Positions 20,579 through 30,558 are shown, counted from the first letter of the stretch. The stretch is DNA of 64,000 bases from Sphaerotilus sulfidivorans (GCF_013426975.1 NZ_JACCPY010000015.1:1-64000), one strand, 5' to 3'. Program-made: numbers and translations. The notes: generated by a model not told the origin, from the sequence alone.

Positions 20579-22060
20579 TCAACGGGTCGGGGTCGGGGTC
20601 GGGATCGGCGCCAGAGGCAGCACCACCCGGATCTTCAGCCCGCCCAGCGGCGAGGCCTCGGCCTGGATGCGGCCGCCGTGGGCCTCGACGAGGCTGCGGC
20701 AGATGGACAGGCCCAGGCCGGAGCCGCCGCCGGCGCGCCCGCGCGAGGACTCGACGCGGAAGAAGCGCTCGAACAGGCGCGGCAGCAGCTCGGGCGCGAC
20801 GCCGGGGGCGGAGTCCTCCACCGTCAGCAGCAGCTGCGCAGCAGCCGGCTCATGGGCCAGGGCCACCCGCAGCTCGCCGCCGGCATCGGTGTAGCGCACC
20901 GCGTTGTCGAGCAGGTTGTGCAGCAGCTGGCCGAGGCGGTCGGCGTCGGCCAGCAGCGGCGGCAGCGGCGTGGTGGCCGCATCGGGCAGGTCGACGGTCA
21001 GCCGCAGCCGGCGCTCGGCACAGCGCGCCGCAAAGGCCTCGACCTGGGCGCGCACCAGCGCCGCCGCGTCCAGCGCATCGCGGCGCAGCCGCAGCGCGCC
21101 GACATCGGCCAGCGCGAGCTGGTGCAGATCGTCGACCAGCCGGGTCAGGGCACTGACCTCGCCATGCAGCAGGCCGAGCGCCTGCAGCGTCAGCGGGTGA
21201 ATGCCGTCCTGCATCGCCTCGATCTCGCCACGCAGCACCGCCAGCGGCGTGCGCAGCTCGTGCGAGATGTCGGCCATGGACTCGCGGCGCATACGCTCGT
21301 TGCGCTCGAGCGTCTGCGCGAGCTGGTTGAAGTCCTGCGCCAGGCGGCCCACCTCGTCCTGGCCGCGCACCTCGACACGGGTGTCGTGGTGGCCGGCGGC
21401 CAGCCGGTGCGTGGCCTGCGCCACCTCACGCACCGGGGCCAGCAGCGCGCGCGCCACCCACCAGGCCACCAGCGCAGCCAGCAGCAGGGTCAGCACGCCG
21501 GCGGCCAGCGTGGCGCGCAGCTGCTCGGACTGGAAGCGCAGCGCGGCGGCATCGGTCACCGACTGCACCGGCGCCAGCACGATCCAGCCCAGCGTGCGCC
21601 CCTGCGCGTCGACGATCTCGCGCTCCTCCGAGTTGGCCAGGATGCGCGGGAATCCGATCACATGCTGACGCTGCGCGTCCAGCAGCGTCAGCCGCCGGCC
21701 GTAGCCCAGCAGGCTGGGCGCGAGCTGGGCGGTGTCGATGGCCACCGGATCCTGATGCGGATCGCCCCGCGGCAGATCGTTCTCCACCAGCCGGAACCAG
21801 GCCCCGGGCCGGCCGGCGACGAAGTCCCAGCTGCCATGCTCGGCATGGGCCTGACGCAGCCGGGGCACCGCCGCTTCCATGCGCTCGACCGCCTGGCGGT
21901 TCAGGTAGCCGAGAAAGCCGCGGTGAAAGCCCAGCTGCGCCGCCAGCCCGATCATCACCGCCACCAGCACCGCCACCGCCAGCACTGCAAAGAACAGCCG
22001 CACCGTCAGGCCGGGCCGGGGCCAGGGCGGGCGCAGGCGGGAGAGATTCAGCTTCATCAT
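20579..22060 (-). CDS. Membrane sensor histidine kinase (BaeS-like)
   Basis: About 493 residues. One N-terminal transmembrane helix (LFFAVLAVAVLVAVMIGLAA), a periplasmic sensor of about 130 residues, a second helix (LAAGVLTLLLAALVAWWVAR), HAMP, the phospho-acceptor motif DISHELRTPLAVLRGE, and an ATPase domain with LLHNLLDNAVRYT and GGSGLGLSICRSLV. The start MMKLNLSRL at 22060 is chosen because the longer open frame would run into the divergent membrane oxidoreductase gene. Pairs with the response regulator just downstream. Confidence 0.88.
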   Translation of the reverse strand: MMKLNLSRLRPPWPRPGLTVRLFFAVLAVAVLVAVMIGLAAQLGFHRGFLGYLNRQAVERMEAAVPRLRQAHAEHGSWDFVAGRPGAWFRLVENDLPRGDPHQDPVAIDTAQLAPSLLGYGRRLTLLDAQRQHVIGFPRILANSEEREIVDAQGRTLGWIVLAPVQSVTDAAALRFQSEQLRATLAAGVLTLLLAALVAWWVARALLAPVREVAQATHRLAAGHHDTRVEVRGQDEVGRLAQDFNQLAQTLERNERMRRESMADISHELRTPLAVLRGEIEAMQDGIHPLTLQALGLLHGEVSALTRLVDDLHQLALADVGALRLRRDALDAAALVRAQVEAFAARCAERRLRLTVDLPDAATTPLPPLLADADRLGQLLHNLLDNAVRYTDAGGELRVALAHEPAAAQLLLTVEDSAPGVAPELLPRLFERFFRVESSRGRAGGGSGLGLSICRSLVEAHGGRIQAEASPLGGLKIRVVLPLAPIPTPTPTR

Positions 22061-22160
22061 GACCCGACAAGGGTCGCACCGGACGCACACGAAGGCAAGC
22101 CGGCGCCGCCGCTCCGGCCCTGGGCGCGGGACTTCCAAATTTCCTGCACATTCGGGCGCG

Positions 22161-23537
22161 ATGCTGCACGCCATCATGCCGACACGTCGAATACACCATG
22201 CCCTCGTCGCCCTGCTGGCGGCGCTCACCCTGCTGTGGCTGCTGGCCGAGCCGAAGCCCTGGCCGCAGCCGCTGACCTGGTTCTCCTTCCGCGCGGTGTT
22301 CGTGCAGTACAGCGGCGTCATCGCCATCGGCGCGATGAGCGTGGCGATGCTGCTCGCGCTGCGCCCGCGCCGGCTCGAGCCGCACCTGGACGGCCTGGAC
22401 AAGATGTACCGCCTGCACAAGTGGCTGGGCATCGCCGCGCTGAGCACCTCGGTGCTGCACTGGTGGTTCGCCAAGGGCACGAAGTGGATGGTGGGCTGGG
22501 GCTGGCTGGAGCGCCCGGTGCGCGGGCCTCGCCCGGCCGGCGAGCAGCGCGGCTACCTCGAGGCGCTGCTGGGCAGCCAGCGCGGCCTGGCCGAGACGGT
22601 GGGCGAGTGGGTGTTCTACGCCGCGGCGATCCTGATGATCCTGGCGCTGGTCAGGCGATTCCCCTATCACCTGTTCGCCAGGACCCACAAGTGGCTGGCC
22701 GCGACCTATCTGGCGCTGGTCTTCCACTCGGTGGTGCTGGTGAAGTTCTCCTACTGGACGCAGCCGGTCGGGGTGGTCCTGGCGCTGCTGATGGCCGGCG
22801 GCACGGTCGCGGCGGCCCTGGTGCTGGCCGGCCGGGTCGGCGCGCGCCGCAAGGTGCGCGGCACCGTGGTCGAGACGAAGCGCTATCCCGGCGTCGACTC
22901 GCTGGAGACGGTGATCGAGATGGCCCCGGGCTGGCCGGGCCATGCCGCAGGCCAGTTCGCCTTCGTGACGGTCGACGTGAAGGACGGTGCGAAGGACGGC
23001 GCGCACCCCTACACCATCGCCAGCGCCTGGGACCCGCAGTCGCCGCGCCTGAGCTTCATCACCAAGGCGCTGGGCGACCACACCCGCGCGCTGCCCGAGC
23101 TGCTGCGCCCGGGGCGAGAGGTGACGGTCGAAGGCCCCTACGGCCGCTTCGACTTCGAGGATGGCCGCGAGCGCCAGATCTGGGTCGGCGCGGGCATCGG
23201 CATCACGCCCTTCGTCGCGCGGATGCAGCAGCTCGCCCGCCGCGGCGGCCCGCGCGCGCAGGTCGATCTCTTCCATGCCACCGCGCAGCGCGACGAGGCG
23301 GCGCTGGCGCGGCTGCGCGCCGACGCCGCCGCCGCCGGCATCCGCCTGCATGTGCTGGTCGATGCCGAGGACGGCCGGCTCGACGGCGAGCGCATCCGCC
23401 GCCTGGTGCCCGACTGGGCCCAGGCCAGCCTGTGGTTCTGCGGCCCCGGCGGCTTCGGCCGTGCGCTGCATGCCGACTTCGCCGCCCAGGGCCTGCCGGC
23501 CCGGGCCTTCCACCAGGAACTGTTCCAGATGCGCTGA
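22161..23537 (+). CDS. Ferric-reductase-like membrane flavocytochrome
   Basis: About 458 residues. Around five or six transmembrane helices in the first half with paired His (LHKWLGIAALSTSVLHWW and RTHKWLAATYLALVFHS) suited to bind two hemes, then an FAD-binding region (GQFAFVTV ... HPYTIASAW) and an NAD(P) region (WVGAGIGITPFVARM, CGPGGFGRAL). This is the ferric reductase / NADPH-oxidase fold, moving electrons from cytosolic NAD(P)H across the membrane to iron or another acceptor. Starts at 22161 and 22176 are both possible and neither has a strong ribosome site. Divergent from the histidine kinase. Confidence 0.82.
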   Translation: MLHAIMPTRRIHHALVALLAALTLLWLLAEPKPWPQPLTWFSFRAVFVQYSGVIAIGAMSVAMLLALRPRRLEPHLDGLDKMYRLHKWLGIAALSTSVLHWWFAKGTKWMVGWGWLERPVRGPRPAGEQRGYLEALLGSQRGLAETVGEWVFYAAAILMILALVRRFPYHLFARTHKWLAATYLALVFHSVVLVKFSYWTQPVGVVLALLMAGGTVAAALVLAGRVGARRKVRGTVVETKRYPGVDSLETVIEMAPGWPGHAAGQFAFVTVDVKDGAKDGAHPYTIASAWDPQSPRLSFITKALGDHTRALPELLRPGREVTVEGPYGRFDFEDGRERQIWVGAGIGITPFVARMQQLARRGGPRAQVDLFHATAQRDEAALARLRADAAAAGIRLHVLVDAEDGRLDGERIRRLVPDWAQASLWFCGPGGFGRALHADFAAQGLPARAFHQELFQMR

Positions 23538-23597
23538 GCCGGCCGCAGCCCGACCTTCGCCCCTCCTGCATCCGACGCTCTCCGGAGTTCCCGACCG

Positions 23598-24869
23598 ATG
23601 ATTCCCCACAAGAAGCCCTCCCGCCGCCCTGCCACGGCCCTGGCCGCCAGCCTGCTGGCGGCCGCACTGGGCAGCAGCCTGCTGGCCGGCTGCCAGAAGA
23701 ACGATGCCCCGGCCGCTGCGCCCGCAGGCGCTGCTGCCGCAGGCGGTGCAGGCAATGCAGGCGGCGCGGGGGGCGCGAAGCCGAGTGCCGGTCCGACCGC
23801 GGTCGGGGTGGTGGTGCTGCAGACCGGCCGCGCCAGCCTGTCGACCGAACTGCCGGGCCGGGTCAGCGCCGCTCGGGTGGCCGAGGTGCGCCCGCAGGTG
23901 CGCGGCCTGATCCGCGAGGTCAGCTTCACCGAGGGCGCGATGGTGCGCGCCGGCCAGCCGCTCTACCAGATCGAGCCCGACAGCTACCGCATCGCGCTCG
24001 ACAGCGCCCGCGCCAGCGTGGCGAAGTCGCAGGCGGCGGTCGAGACCGCCCGGCTCACCGTGCAGCGCCGCGCCGAGCTGCTGAAGATCGATGCGGTCAG
24101 CCAGCAGGATCTGCAGGATGCGCAGGCCACGCTGAAGCAGGCCGAGGCCGATCTGGCCAGCGCCCAGGCCGCGCAGGCCGCCGCCCAGCTCAACCTGAGC
24201 CGCACCACGGTCACCGCGCCGATCTCCGGCCGGGTCGATCTGTCGGCGGTCACGCCGGGCGCGCTGGTCACCGCCGACCAGACCGCCGCGCTGACCACCG
24301 TGCGCCAGCTCGACCCGATCCAGGTCGACATCAGCCAGTCCAGCGCCGAGCTGCTGCGGCTGCGGCGCGACCTGGCCGCCGGACGCTTCCAGAAGATCGG
24401 CAGCAACGAGGCCCGCCTGCGGCTGCTGCTGGAGGACGGCAGCAGCTATCCGCTGCCCGGGCGCATCGGCTTCTCGGGCGTCTCGGTCAACACCGCCACC
24501 GGCGGGGTGACGCTGCGCGCGCGCTTCGACAATCCCGAGGGCGTGCTGATGCCGGGCATGTATGTGCGCGCGGTGCTGGAGACCGGCACCGTCGAGCAGG
24601 CGCTGCAGGTGCCGCAGCAGGCGCTGCAGCGCGATGCGCGCGGCGCCGCCAGCGTGATGGTGGTCGACGCCCAGGACAAGGTCGAGCGCCGCGCGGTGGT
24701 CGCCACCCGCGCCTTCGGCAACGCCTGGCTGATCGGCGAGGGCCTGAAGGCCGGCGAGCGGGTCATCGTCGAGGGCCTGCAGAAGGTGCGCCCGGGCGAC
24801 ACCGTCAAGCCGCATGAGGTCGACCTGGCCGCGCCGGCGGCTTCCGCGCCCTCGGGCCCGGCCCGCTGA
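23598..24869 (+). CDS. RND efflux periplasmic adaptor (AcrA/MexA family lipoprotein)
   Basis: 423 residues. Lipoprotein signal with lipobox LLAGC (Cys32), then an Ala/Gly-rich linker, the biotinyl-lipoyl halves (EVRPQVRGLIREVSFTEGA and TVTAPISGRVDLSAVTPG), an alpha-helical hairpin rich in Ala/Gln between them, and a beta-barrel/membrane-proximal domain ending in PQQALQRDARG. It bridges inner-membrane pump and outer-membrane channel. First gene of the three-gene efflux operon. Confidence 0.93.
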   Translation: MIPHKKPSRRPATALAASLLAAALGSSLLAGCQKNDAPAAAPAGAAAAGGAGNAGGAGGAKPSAGPTAVGVVVLQTGRASLSTELPGRVSAARVAEVRPQVRGLIREVSFTEGAMVRAGQPLYQIEPDSYRIALDSARASVAKSQAAVETARLTVQRRAELLKIDAVSQQDLQDAQATLKQAEADLASAQAAQAAAQLNLSRTTVTAPISGRVDLSAVTPGALVTADQTAALTTVRQLDPIQVDISQSSAELLRLRRDLAAGRFQKIGSNEARLRLLLEDGSSYPLPGRIGFSGVSVNTATGGVTLRARFDNPEGVLMPGMYVRAVLETGTVEQALQVPQQALQRDARGAASVMVVDAQDKVERRAVVATRAFGNAWLIGEGLKAGERVIVEGLQKVRPGDTVKPHEVDLAAPAASAPSGPAR

Positions 24870-24885
24870 GCAGGAGCGCAACGCC

Positions 24886-27800
24886 ATGGCCCGCTTCTTC
24901 ATCGACCGCCCCATCTTCGCGTGGGTGCTGTCCATCATCGTGATGCTGGCCGGCGCGCTGGCGATCACCACGCTGCCGCTGGAGCAGTATCCGAACATCG
25001 CGCCGCCGCGCATCTCGGTCAGCACCACCTATCCCGGCGCCTCGGCCAGGACGCTGGAAGACTCGGTCACCCAGGTCATCGAGCAGCGCATGAAGGGCCT
25101 CGACGGCCTGCAGGCGATGTCCTCGACCAGCGCCTCGTCCGGCCAGGCCAGCGTCTCGCTGACCTTCAATGCCGGCACCAATGTCGATGTCGCGCTGATG
25201 CAGGTGCAGAGCAAGGTGCAGCAGGCGCTGTCGCAGCTGCCCCAGGCGGTGCAGAACCAGGGCGTCACCGTCACCAAGACCGGCACCGACTACCTGATGA
25301 TCGTCGCGCTGTACTCGGCCGACGACAGCGCCACCAACATCCAGATCGGCGACTACATCACCTCCAGCCTGGCCGATGTCATCAGCCGCATCGACGGCGT
25401 GGGCGATGTGCAGACCCTGGGCACCGGCCATGCGATGCGGCTGTGGCTCGACCCGGCGAAGCTGGCCGCCTACGGGCTGATGCCCTCGGACATCGCCAGC
25501 GCGGTCAACGCGCAGAACGCGCAGATCTCCGCCGGCCAGGTCGGTGGCCTGCCGGCGCCGCCGGGCCAGCAGCTCAACGTGACCATCACCGCGCGCAGCA
25601 AGCTGCAGTCGGTGCGCGAGTTCCGCGAGATCGTGCTGAAGACCGCCAGCGACGGCAGCGCGGTGCGCCTGGGCGATGTCGCGCGGGTCGAGCTGGGCGG
25701 CGAGAACTACAACGTCGTGACCCGCTTCAAGGGCCGGCCCTCGGCGGCGATGGGCGTGCGCCTGGCCGAGGGAGCCAACGCGATCGCGGTGGCCGATGCG
25801 GTCAAGGCCCGGCTCGCCGAGCTGCAGCCGGGCTTCCCCCATCAGCTGCAGACCGCACTGACCTACGACACCAGCCCCTTCGTGAAGGTGTCGATCGAGG
25901 GCGTGGCCCACACCCTGCTCGAGGCGGTGGTGCTGGTGGTGCTGATCATGTATCTGTTCATGCAGAGCTGGCGCGCCACCCTGATCCCGGCGATCACCGT
26001 GCCCGTGGTGCTGCTGGGCACCTTCGGGGTGCTGGCGGTCTTCGGCTACTCGATCAACAGCCTGACGATGTTCGGCCTGGTGCTGGCCATCGGCCTGCTG
26101 GTGGACGACGCGATCGTGGTGGTCGAGAACGTCGAGCGCGTGATGGCCGAGGAAGGCCTGTCGCCGCGCGAGGCCACCCGACGCTCGATGCAGGAGATCA
26201 CCGGCGCGCTGGTGGGCATCGCGCTGGTGCTGTCGGCGGTGTTCGTGCCGATGGCCTTCTTCGGCGGCTCGACCGGGGTGATCTACCGCCAGTTCTCGAT
26301 CACCGTGGTCTCGGCGATGCTGCTGTCGGTCGCGGTGGCGATGAGCCTGACGCCGGCGCTGTGCGCCACGCTGCTCAGGCCGCTGCCGCCGGGCGCGCAT
26401 CATGCGCCGCACCGCGGCCTGCTCGGGCGCTTCTTCGGCGGCTTCAACCGGGGCTTCGACCGCGGCACCCGCGGCCTGACCGCGCTGACCGGCACGCTGG
26501 TGCGCCGGGGCGGACGCATGATGCTGCTGTACGCGCTGATCGTCGCGGCGATGGCCTTCATGTACCGCCAGCTGCCGACCTCCTTCCTGCCGGCGGAGGA
26601 CCAGGGCGTGCTGATGGTGGAGGTGCGCCTGCCCTCGGGCGCCACCAGCGAGCGGCTGATGAAGTCGATGAACGCGCTCGAGAACTGGCTGGGCCGCCAG
26701 GACGACATCGAGGGCTACACCACCATCCGGGGCTTCTCCGGCGACCAGGCCACCGGCCGCGCCTTCGTCCGGCTGAAGGACTGGAGCGAGCGCACCGGCG
26801 AGAACCAGAGCGCCGCGGCGATCGCGCGGCGTGCCAACCGCGAGCTCGCCAGCCTGCGCGACGCGCGGGTGATCGTGATGCAGCCGCCGACGGTGCGCGG
26901 CCTGGGCTCGAGCGGCGGCTTCACGCTGCAGCTGCAGGACCGTGCCGGCCAGGGCCACGACGCGCTGGTGCGCGCCCGCGACCAGCTGCTGCAGGCCGCG
27001 CGCCAGCGCCCGGAGCTGGCCCAGGTGCGCTCCAGCGGCCTGGACGACGCCGCGCAGCTCGGCATCCGCATCGATGACCGCAAGGCCGGCGCGCTCGGCC
27101 TGTCCACCGCCGACATCAACAGCACGCTGTCGGCGGCGCTGGGCGGCCAGTATGTCAACGACTTCATCGACCAGGGCCGGGTCAAGCGGGTCTACATGCA
27201 GGGCGACGCGCCCTTCCGCAGTGCGCCGGACAGCATCCTGCAGTGGCAGGTGCGCAGCAGCAGCGGCGCGATGGTGCCCTTCTCGGCCTTCGCCACCACC
27301 GACTGGACCTTCGGCGCGCCGCGCCTGGAGCGCTACAACGGCATGTCCTCCTACGAGATCGTCGGCGAGGCCGCCGCCGGCGTCAGCTCCGGCGCCGCGA
27401 TGGCGGTGCTCGAGGAGCTGGTGGCCGCGCTGCCGGCGGGCTACGGCATCGAATGGGCCGGCCAGTCCTATCAGGAGCGGCTGTCGGGCGCGCAGGCACC
27501 GATCCTCTATGCGGTGTCGGTGCTGTTCGTGTTCCTGTGCCTGGCCGCCCTCTACGAGAGCTGGTCGGTGCCCTTCTCGGTGATGCTGGTGGTGCCGCTG
27601 GGCGTGATCGGCGCGCTCGGGCTGACCCAGCTCGCCGGGCTGTCCAACGATGTCTATTTCCAGGTCGGTCTGCTGACCACCGTGGGCCTGTCGGCGAAGA
27701 ACGCGATCCTGATCGTCGAGTTCGCCAAGCATCTCCAGGACCAGGGCATGGACCTGATCGAGGCGACGAAGCAGGCGATGCGGCTGCGGCTGCGGCCGAT

Positions 27801-28005
27801 CCTGATGACCTCGCTGGCCTTCATGTTCGGCGTGCTGCCGCTGGCCCTGAGCACCGGGCCCGGTGCCGGCAGCCAGCGCGCCATCGGCACCGGCGTGCTC
27901 GGCGGCATGGCCAGCGCCACCGTGCTGGGCCTGCTGTTCGTGCCGGTCTTCTTCGTGGTGGTGCGCCGTCTGATGGCGCGCCGCGCCGCGCCGGAGGTGC
28001 AGTGA
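24886..28005 (+). CDS. RND efflux pump, hydrophobic/amphiphilic exporter type (AcrB/MexB family)
   Basis: 1039 residues, typical HAE-1 length. The start MARFFIDRPIFAWVLSI is the family signature; a longer frame from 24814 is not needed. Transmembrane segment 4 contains the proton-relay pair Asp-Asp in AIGLLVDDAIVVVENVER, and GFSGDQATGRAFVRLKDW and GLSAKNAILIVEFAK are conserved. It exports drugs, detergents or aromatic solvents using the proton gradient. Sixteen bases separate it from the adaptor gene; the outer-membrane factor overlaps its stop. Aromatic catabolism nearby makes solvent or aromatic export plausible. Confidence 0.95.
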   Translation: MARFFIDRPIFAWVLSIIVMLAGALAITTLPLEQYPNIAPPRISVSTTYPGASARTLEDSVTQVIEQRMKGLDGLQAMSSTSASSGQASVSLTFNAGTNVDVALMQVQSKVQQALSQLPQAVQNQGVTVTKTGTDYLMIVALYSADDSATNIQIGDYITSSLADVISRIDGVGDVQTLGTGHAMRLWLDPAKLAAYGLMPSDIASAVNAQNAQISAGQVGGLPAPPGQQLNVTITARSKLQSVREFREIVLKTASDGSAVRLGDVARVELGGENYNVVTRFKGRPSAAMGVRLAEGANAIAVADAVKARLAELQPGFPHQLQTALTYDTSPFVKVSIEGVAHTLLEAVVLVVLIMYLFMQSWRATLIPAITVPVVLLGTFGVLAVFGYSINSLTMFGLVLAIGLLVDDAIVVVENVERVMAEEGLSPREATRRSMQEITGALVGIALVLSAVFVPMAFFGGSTGVIYRQFSITVVSAMLLSVAVAMSLTPALCATLLRPLPPGAHHAPHRGLLGRFFGGFNRGFDRGTRGLTALTGTLVRRGGRMMLLYALIVAAMAFMYRQLPTSFLPAEDQGVLMVEVRLPSGATSERLMKSMNALENWLGRQDDIEGYTTIRGFSGDQATGRAFVRLKDWSERTGENQSAAAIARRANRELASLRDARVIVMQPPTVRGLGSSGGFTLQLQDRAGQGHDALVRARDQLLQAARQRPELAQVRSSGLDDAAQLGIRIDDRKAGALGLSTADINSTLSAALGGQYVNDFIDQGRVKRVYMQGDAPFRSAPDSILQWQVRSSSGAMVPFSAFATTDWTFGAPRLERYNGMSSYEIVGEAAAGVSSGAAMAVLEELVAALPAGYGIEWAGQSYQERLSGAQAPILYAVSVLFVFLCLAALYESWSVPFSVMLVVPLGVIGALGLTQLAGLSNDVYFQVGLLTTVGLSAKNAILIVEFAKHLQDQGMDLIEATKQAMRLRLRPILMTSLAFMFGVLPLALSTGPGAGSQRAIGTGVLGGMASATVLGLLFVPVFFVVVRRLMARRAAPEVQ

Positions 28006-29492
28006 TGATCTCCATGACCTTGAACCCGACACCTCCGACATCTCCGACACCTTCGACTCGCATGCGCATGAAGACGATCCGCCCGGGTCTGCGGCCCTTC
28101 GCGCTCGCCGCCGGCGTGCTGCTGCTGGCAGGCTGCGCCTCCGCACCGCCGCGCGCCGAGCCCCCGGCGCTGGAGCTGCCCGCCGCACGCTGGAGCGATG
28201 CCGCGGCCGTGCCGGCCGACAGCGCAGCCGCCCTGCCCGCCTGGCGCGATCTGGTGCGCGATGCCCGGCTGCGCGAGGTGATCGCGCTGGCACTCGAGAA
28301 CAACCGCGACCTGCGGGTGGCGCTGCTCGGCGTCGAGCAGGCCCGCGCCACCTACCAGGTGCAGGACGCCACCCGGCGCCCGACGCTCAATGCCACCGGC
28401 AGCTCCAGCACCTCCTTCACGCCGGCCGAGGCCAGCAGCTCGGGTCGCGACACGCTCAACCGCAGCTACAGCGTCGGCGTCGGCATCAGCGCCTGGGAGC
28501 TGGACCTGTTCGGCCGGGTCGCCAGCCTGCGCGACGCAGCGCTGCAGAGCTATCTCAACACCGAGGCGGCGCAGCGCGCCACCCGGCTGACGCTGATCGG
28601 CGATGTCGCCACCGCCTGGCTGACGCTGGGCACCGACCGCCGCCTGCTCGCGCTGGCGCGGCGCACCCTGGCCAGCCAGCAGGACACGCTGCGCCTGACC
28701 GAGCGCCGCCAGGCGCTGGGCGCCGCCTCCGGCCTGACGCTGGAGCAGACCCGCACCACGGTCGAGACCGCACGCGGCCAGGTGGCCGCGCTCGAGAGCC
28801 AGGTGCAGCGCGACCGCCATGCGCTGGAGCTGCTGGTCGGCCGCGCGGTGCCCGAGGCGCTGCTGCCGACCGACGCCGACACCGGTACCGACGAGGCTGC
28901 CGGGCTGGTCGGCCTGCCCGACGCGCTGGCCTCCACCGTGCTGCAACGCCGCCCGGACGTGATCGCCGCAGAGCACCTGCTGCAGGGCTCGCGCGCCGAT
29001 CTGGAGGCCGCGCGGGCGGCGCGCTTTCCGCGCATCAGCCTGACCGCCTCGGCCGGCACCGCCAGCCGCCAGCTCGGCGATCTGTTCGCCGGCGGCGCCT
29101 GGAGCTTCGTGCCCTCGGTGAGCTGGCCGATTCTCGACGGCGGCACGATCGAGGCCGGCGTGGCCCGTGCCGAGGCCACCCGCGACCTGCGCCGCGCCAG
29201 CTACGACAAGACGGTGCAGACCGCCTTCCGCGAGGTGGCCGATGCGCTGTCGGTGCGCGCCTCGCTGGCCGAGCGGCTCGATGCGCAGCGCGCGCTGGTG
29301 CAGGCCTGGACACGCAGCCTGACGCTGGCCGAGGCCCGCTTTCGCGCCGGCGCCGACAGCTGGCTGACGGTGCTGGACGCGCAGCGCTCGCTCCACGCCG
29401 CGCAGCAGGCGCTGATCACGCTGGAGCTGACCGAGCAGAGCAACCGGATCACGCTCTACAAGGTGCTCGGCGGCGGGAACGCGGACCGCTGA
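28005..29492 (+). CDS. Outer-membrane efflux lipoprotein (NodT/OprM family)
   Basis: About 495 residues from the ATG that overlaps the pump stop (TGATG); an internal Met at 28062 fits a normal lipoprotein signal better (RPFALAAGVLLLAGC), leaving the first 19 Thr/Pro-rich residues doubtful. The two OEP repeats are visible (NNRDLRVALLGVEQARATY; RRPDVIAAEHLLQGSRADLE) with SWPILDGGTIEAGVARAEA near the end. It forms the TolC-like exit duct for the RND system. Confidence 0.92.
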   Translation: MISMTLNPTPPTSPTPSTRMRMKTIRPGLRPFALAAGVLLLAGCASAPPRAEPPALELPAARWSDAAAVPADSAAALPAWRDLVRDARLREVIALALENNRDLRVALLGVEQARATYQVQDATRRPTLNATGSSSTSFTPAEASSSGRDTLNRSYSVGVGISAWELDLFGRVASLRDAALQSYLNTEAAQRATRLTLIGDVATAWLTLGTDRRLLALARRTLASQQDTLRLTERRQALGAASGLTLEQTRTTVETARGQVAALESQVQRDRHALELLVGRAVPEALLPTDADTGTDEAAGLVGLPDALASTVLQRRPDVIAAEHLLQGSRADLEAARAARFPRISLTASAGTASRQLGDLFAGGAWSFVPSVSWPILDGGTIEAGVARAEATRDLRRASYDKTVQTAFREVADALSVRASLAERLDAQRALVQAWTRSLTLAEARFRAGADSWLTVLDAQRSLHAAQQALITLELTEQSNRITLYKVLGGGNADR

Positions 29493-29585
29493 GGCGCCGG
29501 ACCGTGAAGGCATCGGCGCGCTACCGAACCCGCTCGATCCCGGACGTGGCGCAGCGCCCGGCGACGCAGTACAGCATGCACGTCT

Positions 29586-29950
29586 TTGGCCAGCCCCTGC
29601 GGCCAGTTCCACGGGCAGCTGATCAAGCTGGAGCAGGACGGCGTGCACACCGACGGCCAAGCTGCGCAACTTCGAGGACCTCGCCGACCACCTGCACGGC
29701 GACAAGATCGACGTCGCCAAGCAGATGATCCTGATGGCGCGCCAGCTCGACGCCAGGGTGCTGCTGACCTGCTCGTCGACCTCGGTGCACGCCAGCGCCG
29801 CCCCACGGCCTCCGCGTCGCCTCAGAGGCGCTGTCCTGGGGCCGCCTCATCAACGAGCACCTGCAGTCCTGGGAAGTCGTCGAGATGGCCGACTGCCCCA
29901 ACCGCGGCATCGGCATCGACTCGCACCAAATCTTCGCCACCGACACCTAG
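29586..29950 (+). pseudogene. Remnant of a sugar-phosphate isomerase/3-dehydroshikimate dehydratase-like gene
   Basis: The 594-bp gap between the efflux operon and aroQ is not empty. Three frames carry consecutive pieces of one TIM-barrel (AP-endonuclease family 2) protein: [19 protein letters not shown], then [20 protein letters not shown] and [18 protein letters not shown], then [20 protein letters not shown] and [20 protein letters not shown] before a TAG at 29948. About 15-20 residues seem missing before PHGLRV, and neither the true N-terminus nor the C-terminal half remains. QuiC-type 3-dehydroshikimate dehydratases belong to this family and sit beside dehydroquinase genes in quinate pathways; the next gene is a dehydroquinase. 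Family assignment is fairly sure, the QuiC function is inference. Confidence 0.72.
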
Positions 29951-30086
29951 GTCACTTCCGGGTCTTTCCTGGCGAGGGCGTGCTGCGCCGCTCGGTGCCG
30001 CTGCCCGGCACCATGCGACTGCGCCCGCGTGCGCAGGGATAATCCGCGCCGATCCGACGTCCTCTCACCAAGAAAGTGCTTCCGCG

Positions 30087-30521
30087 ATGAAGAAGATCCT
30101 CGTCCTGAACGGCCCGAACCTGAACCTGCTGGGCACCCGCGAGCCGCAGATCTACGGCGCCGACACCTTGGCCGACGTCGAGCGCGGCCTCGTCGAGCAG
30201 GGCGCCCGCCAGGGCGCCGAGGTCAGCTGCTTCCAGAGCAACCACGAAGGCGCGCTGATCGACCGCATCCACGCCGCGCGCCTGGACGGCACGCACTGGA
30301 TCATCATCAACCCGGGCGGCCTGACCCACACCAGCGTGGCGCTGCGCGACGCGCTGGCCGGCGTGGCCATCCCGGTGGTGGAAGTGCACATCAGCAACAT
30401 CCACAAGCGCGAGGAGTTCCGCCACCACTCCTTCATCACCGCGATCGCCGAGGGCATGATCTGCGGCCTGGGCGTGAAGGGCTACAAGGCGGCGTTGCAC
30501 TGGATTCTCGAGCGCGGCTGA
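30087..30521 (+). CDS. aroQ: Type II 3-dehydroquinate dehydratase
   Basis: 144 residues. Contains the family's [17 protein letters not shown] with the catalytic Tyr, [29 protein letters not shown] and [17 protein letters not shown]. It interconverts 3-dehydroquinate and 3-dehydroshikimate. The setting, between an isomerase/dehydroshikimate-dehydratase remnant and the protocatechuate operon, suggests a catabolic (quinate, QuiB-like) role rather than the biosynthetic one, but sequence alone does not tell. No strong Shine-Dalgarno; AGAAAGTG lies upstream. Confidence 0.92.
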   Translation: MKKILVLNGPNLNLLGTREPQIYGADTLADVERGLVEQGARQGAEVSCFQSNHEGALIDRIHAARLDGTHWIIINPGGLTHTSVALRDALAGVAIPVVEVHISNIHKREEFRHHSFITAIAEGMICGLGVKGYKAALHWILERG

Positions 30522-30558
30522 TCGGAGGAGACCTGCAGCGCCGCACGGATCGACCATG

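Noticed and set aside
20537-24817. 1426-residue plus-strand open frame
   Set aside because: Runs antisense through the two-component genes and out of frame through the oxidoreductase and adaptor genes; composition is shadow-like and no domain is recognisable.
24805-28293. 1162-residue minus-strand open frame
   Set aside because: Antisense of the RND pump; His/Gln/Arg-rich with no motifs, a product of high GC.
29493-30086. Low-homology gap as a phage or IS remnant
   Set aside because: No terminal inverted repeats or transposase motifs; the pieces fit one TIM-barrel isomerase-type protein instead.
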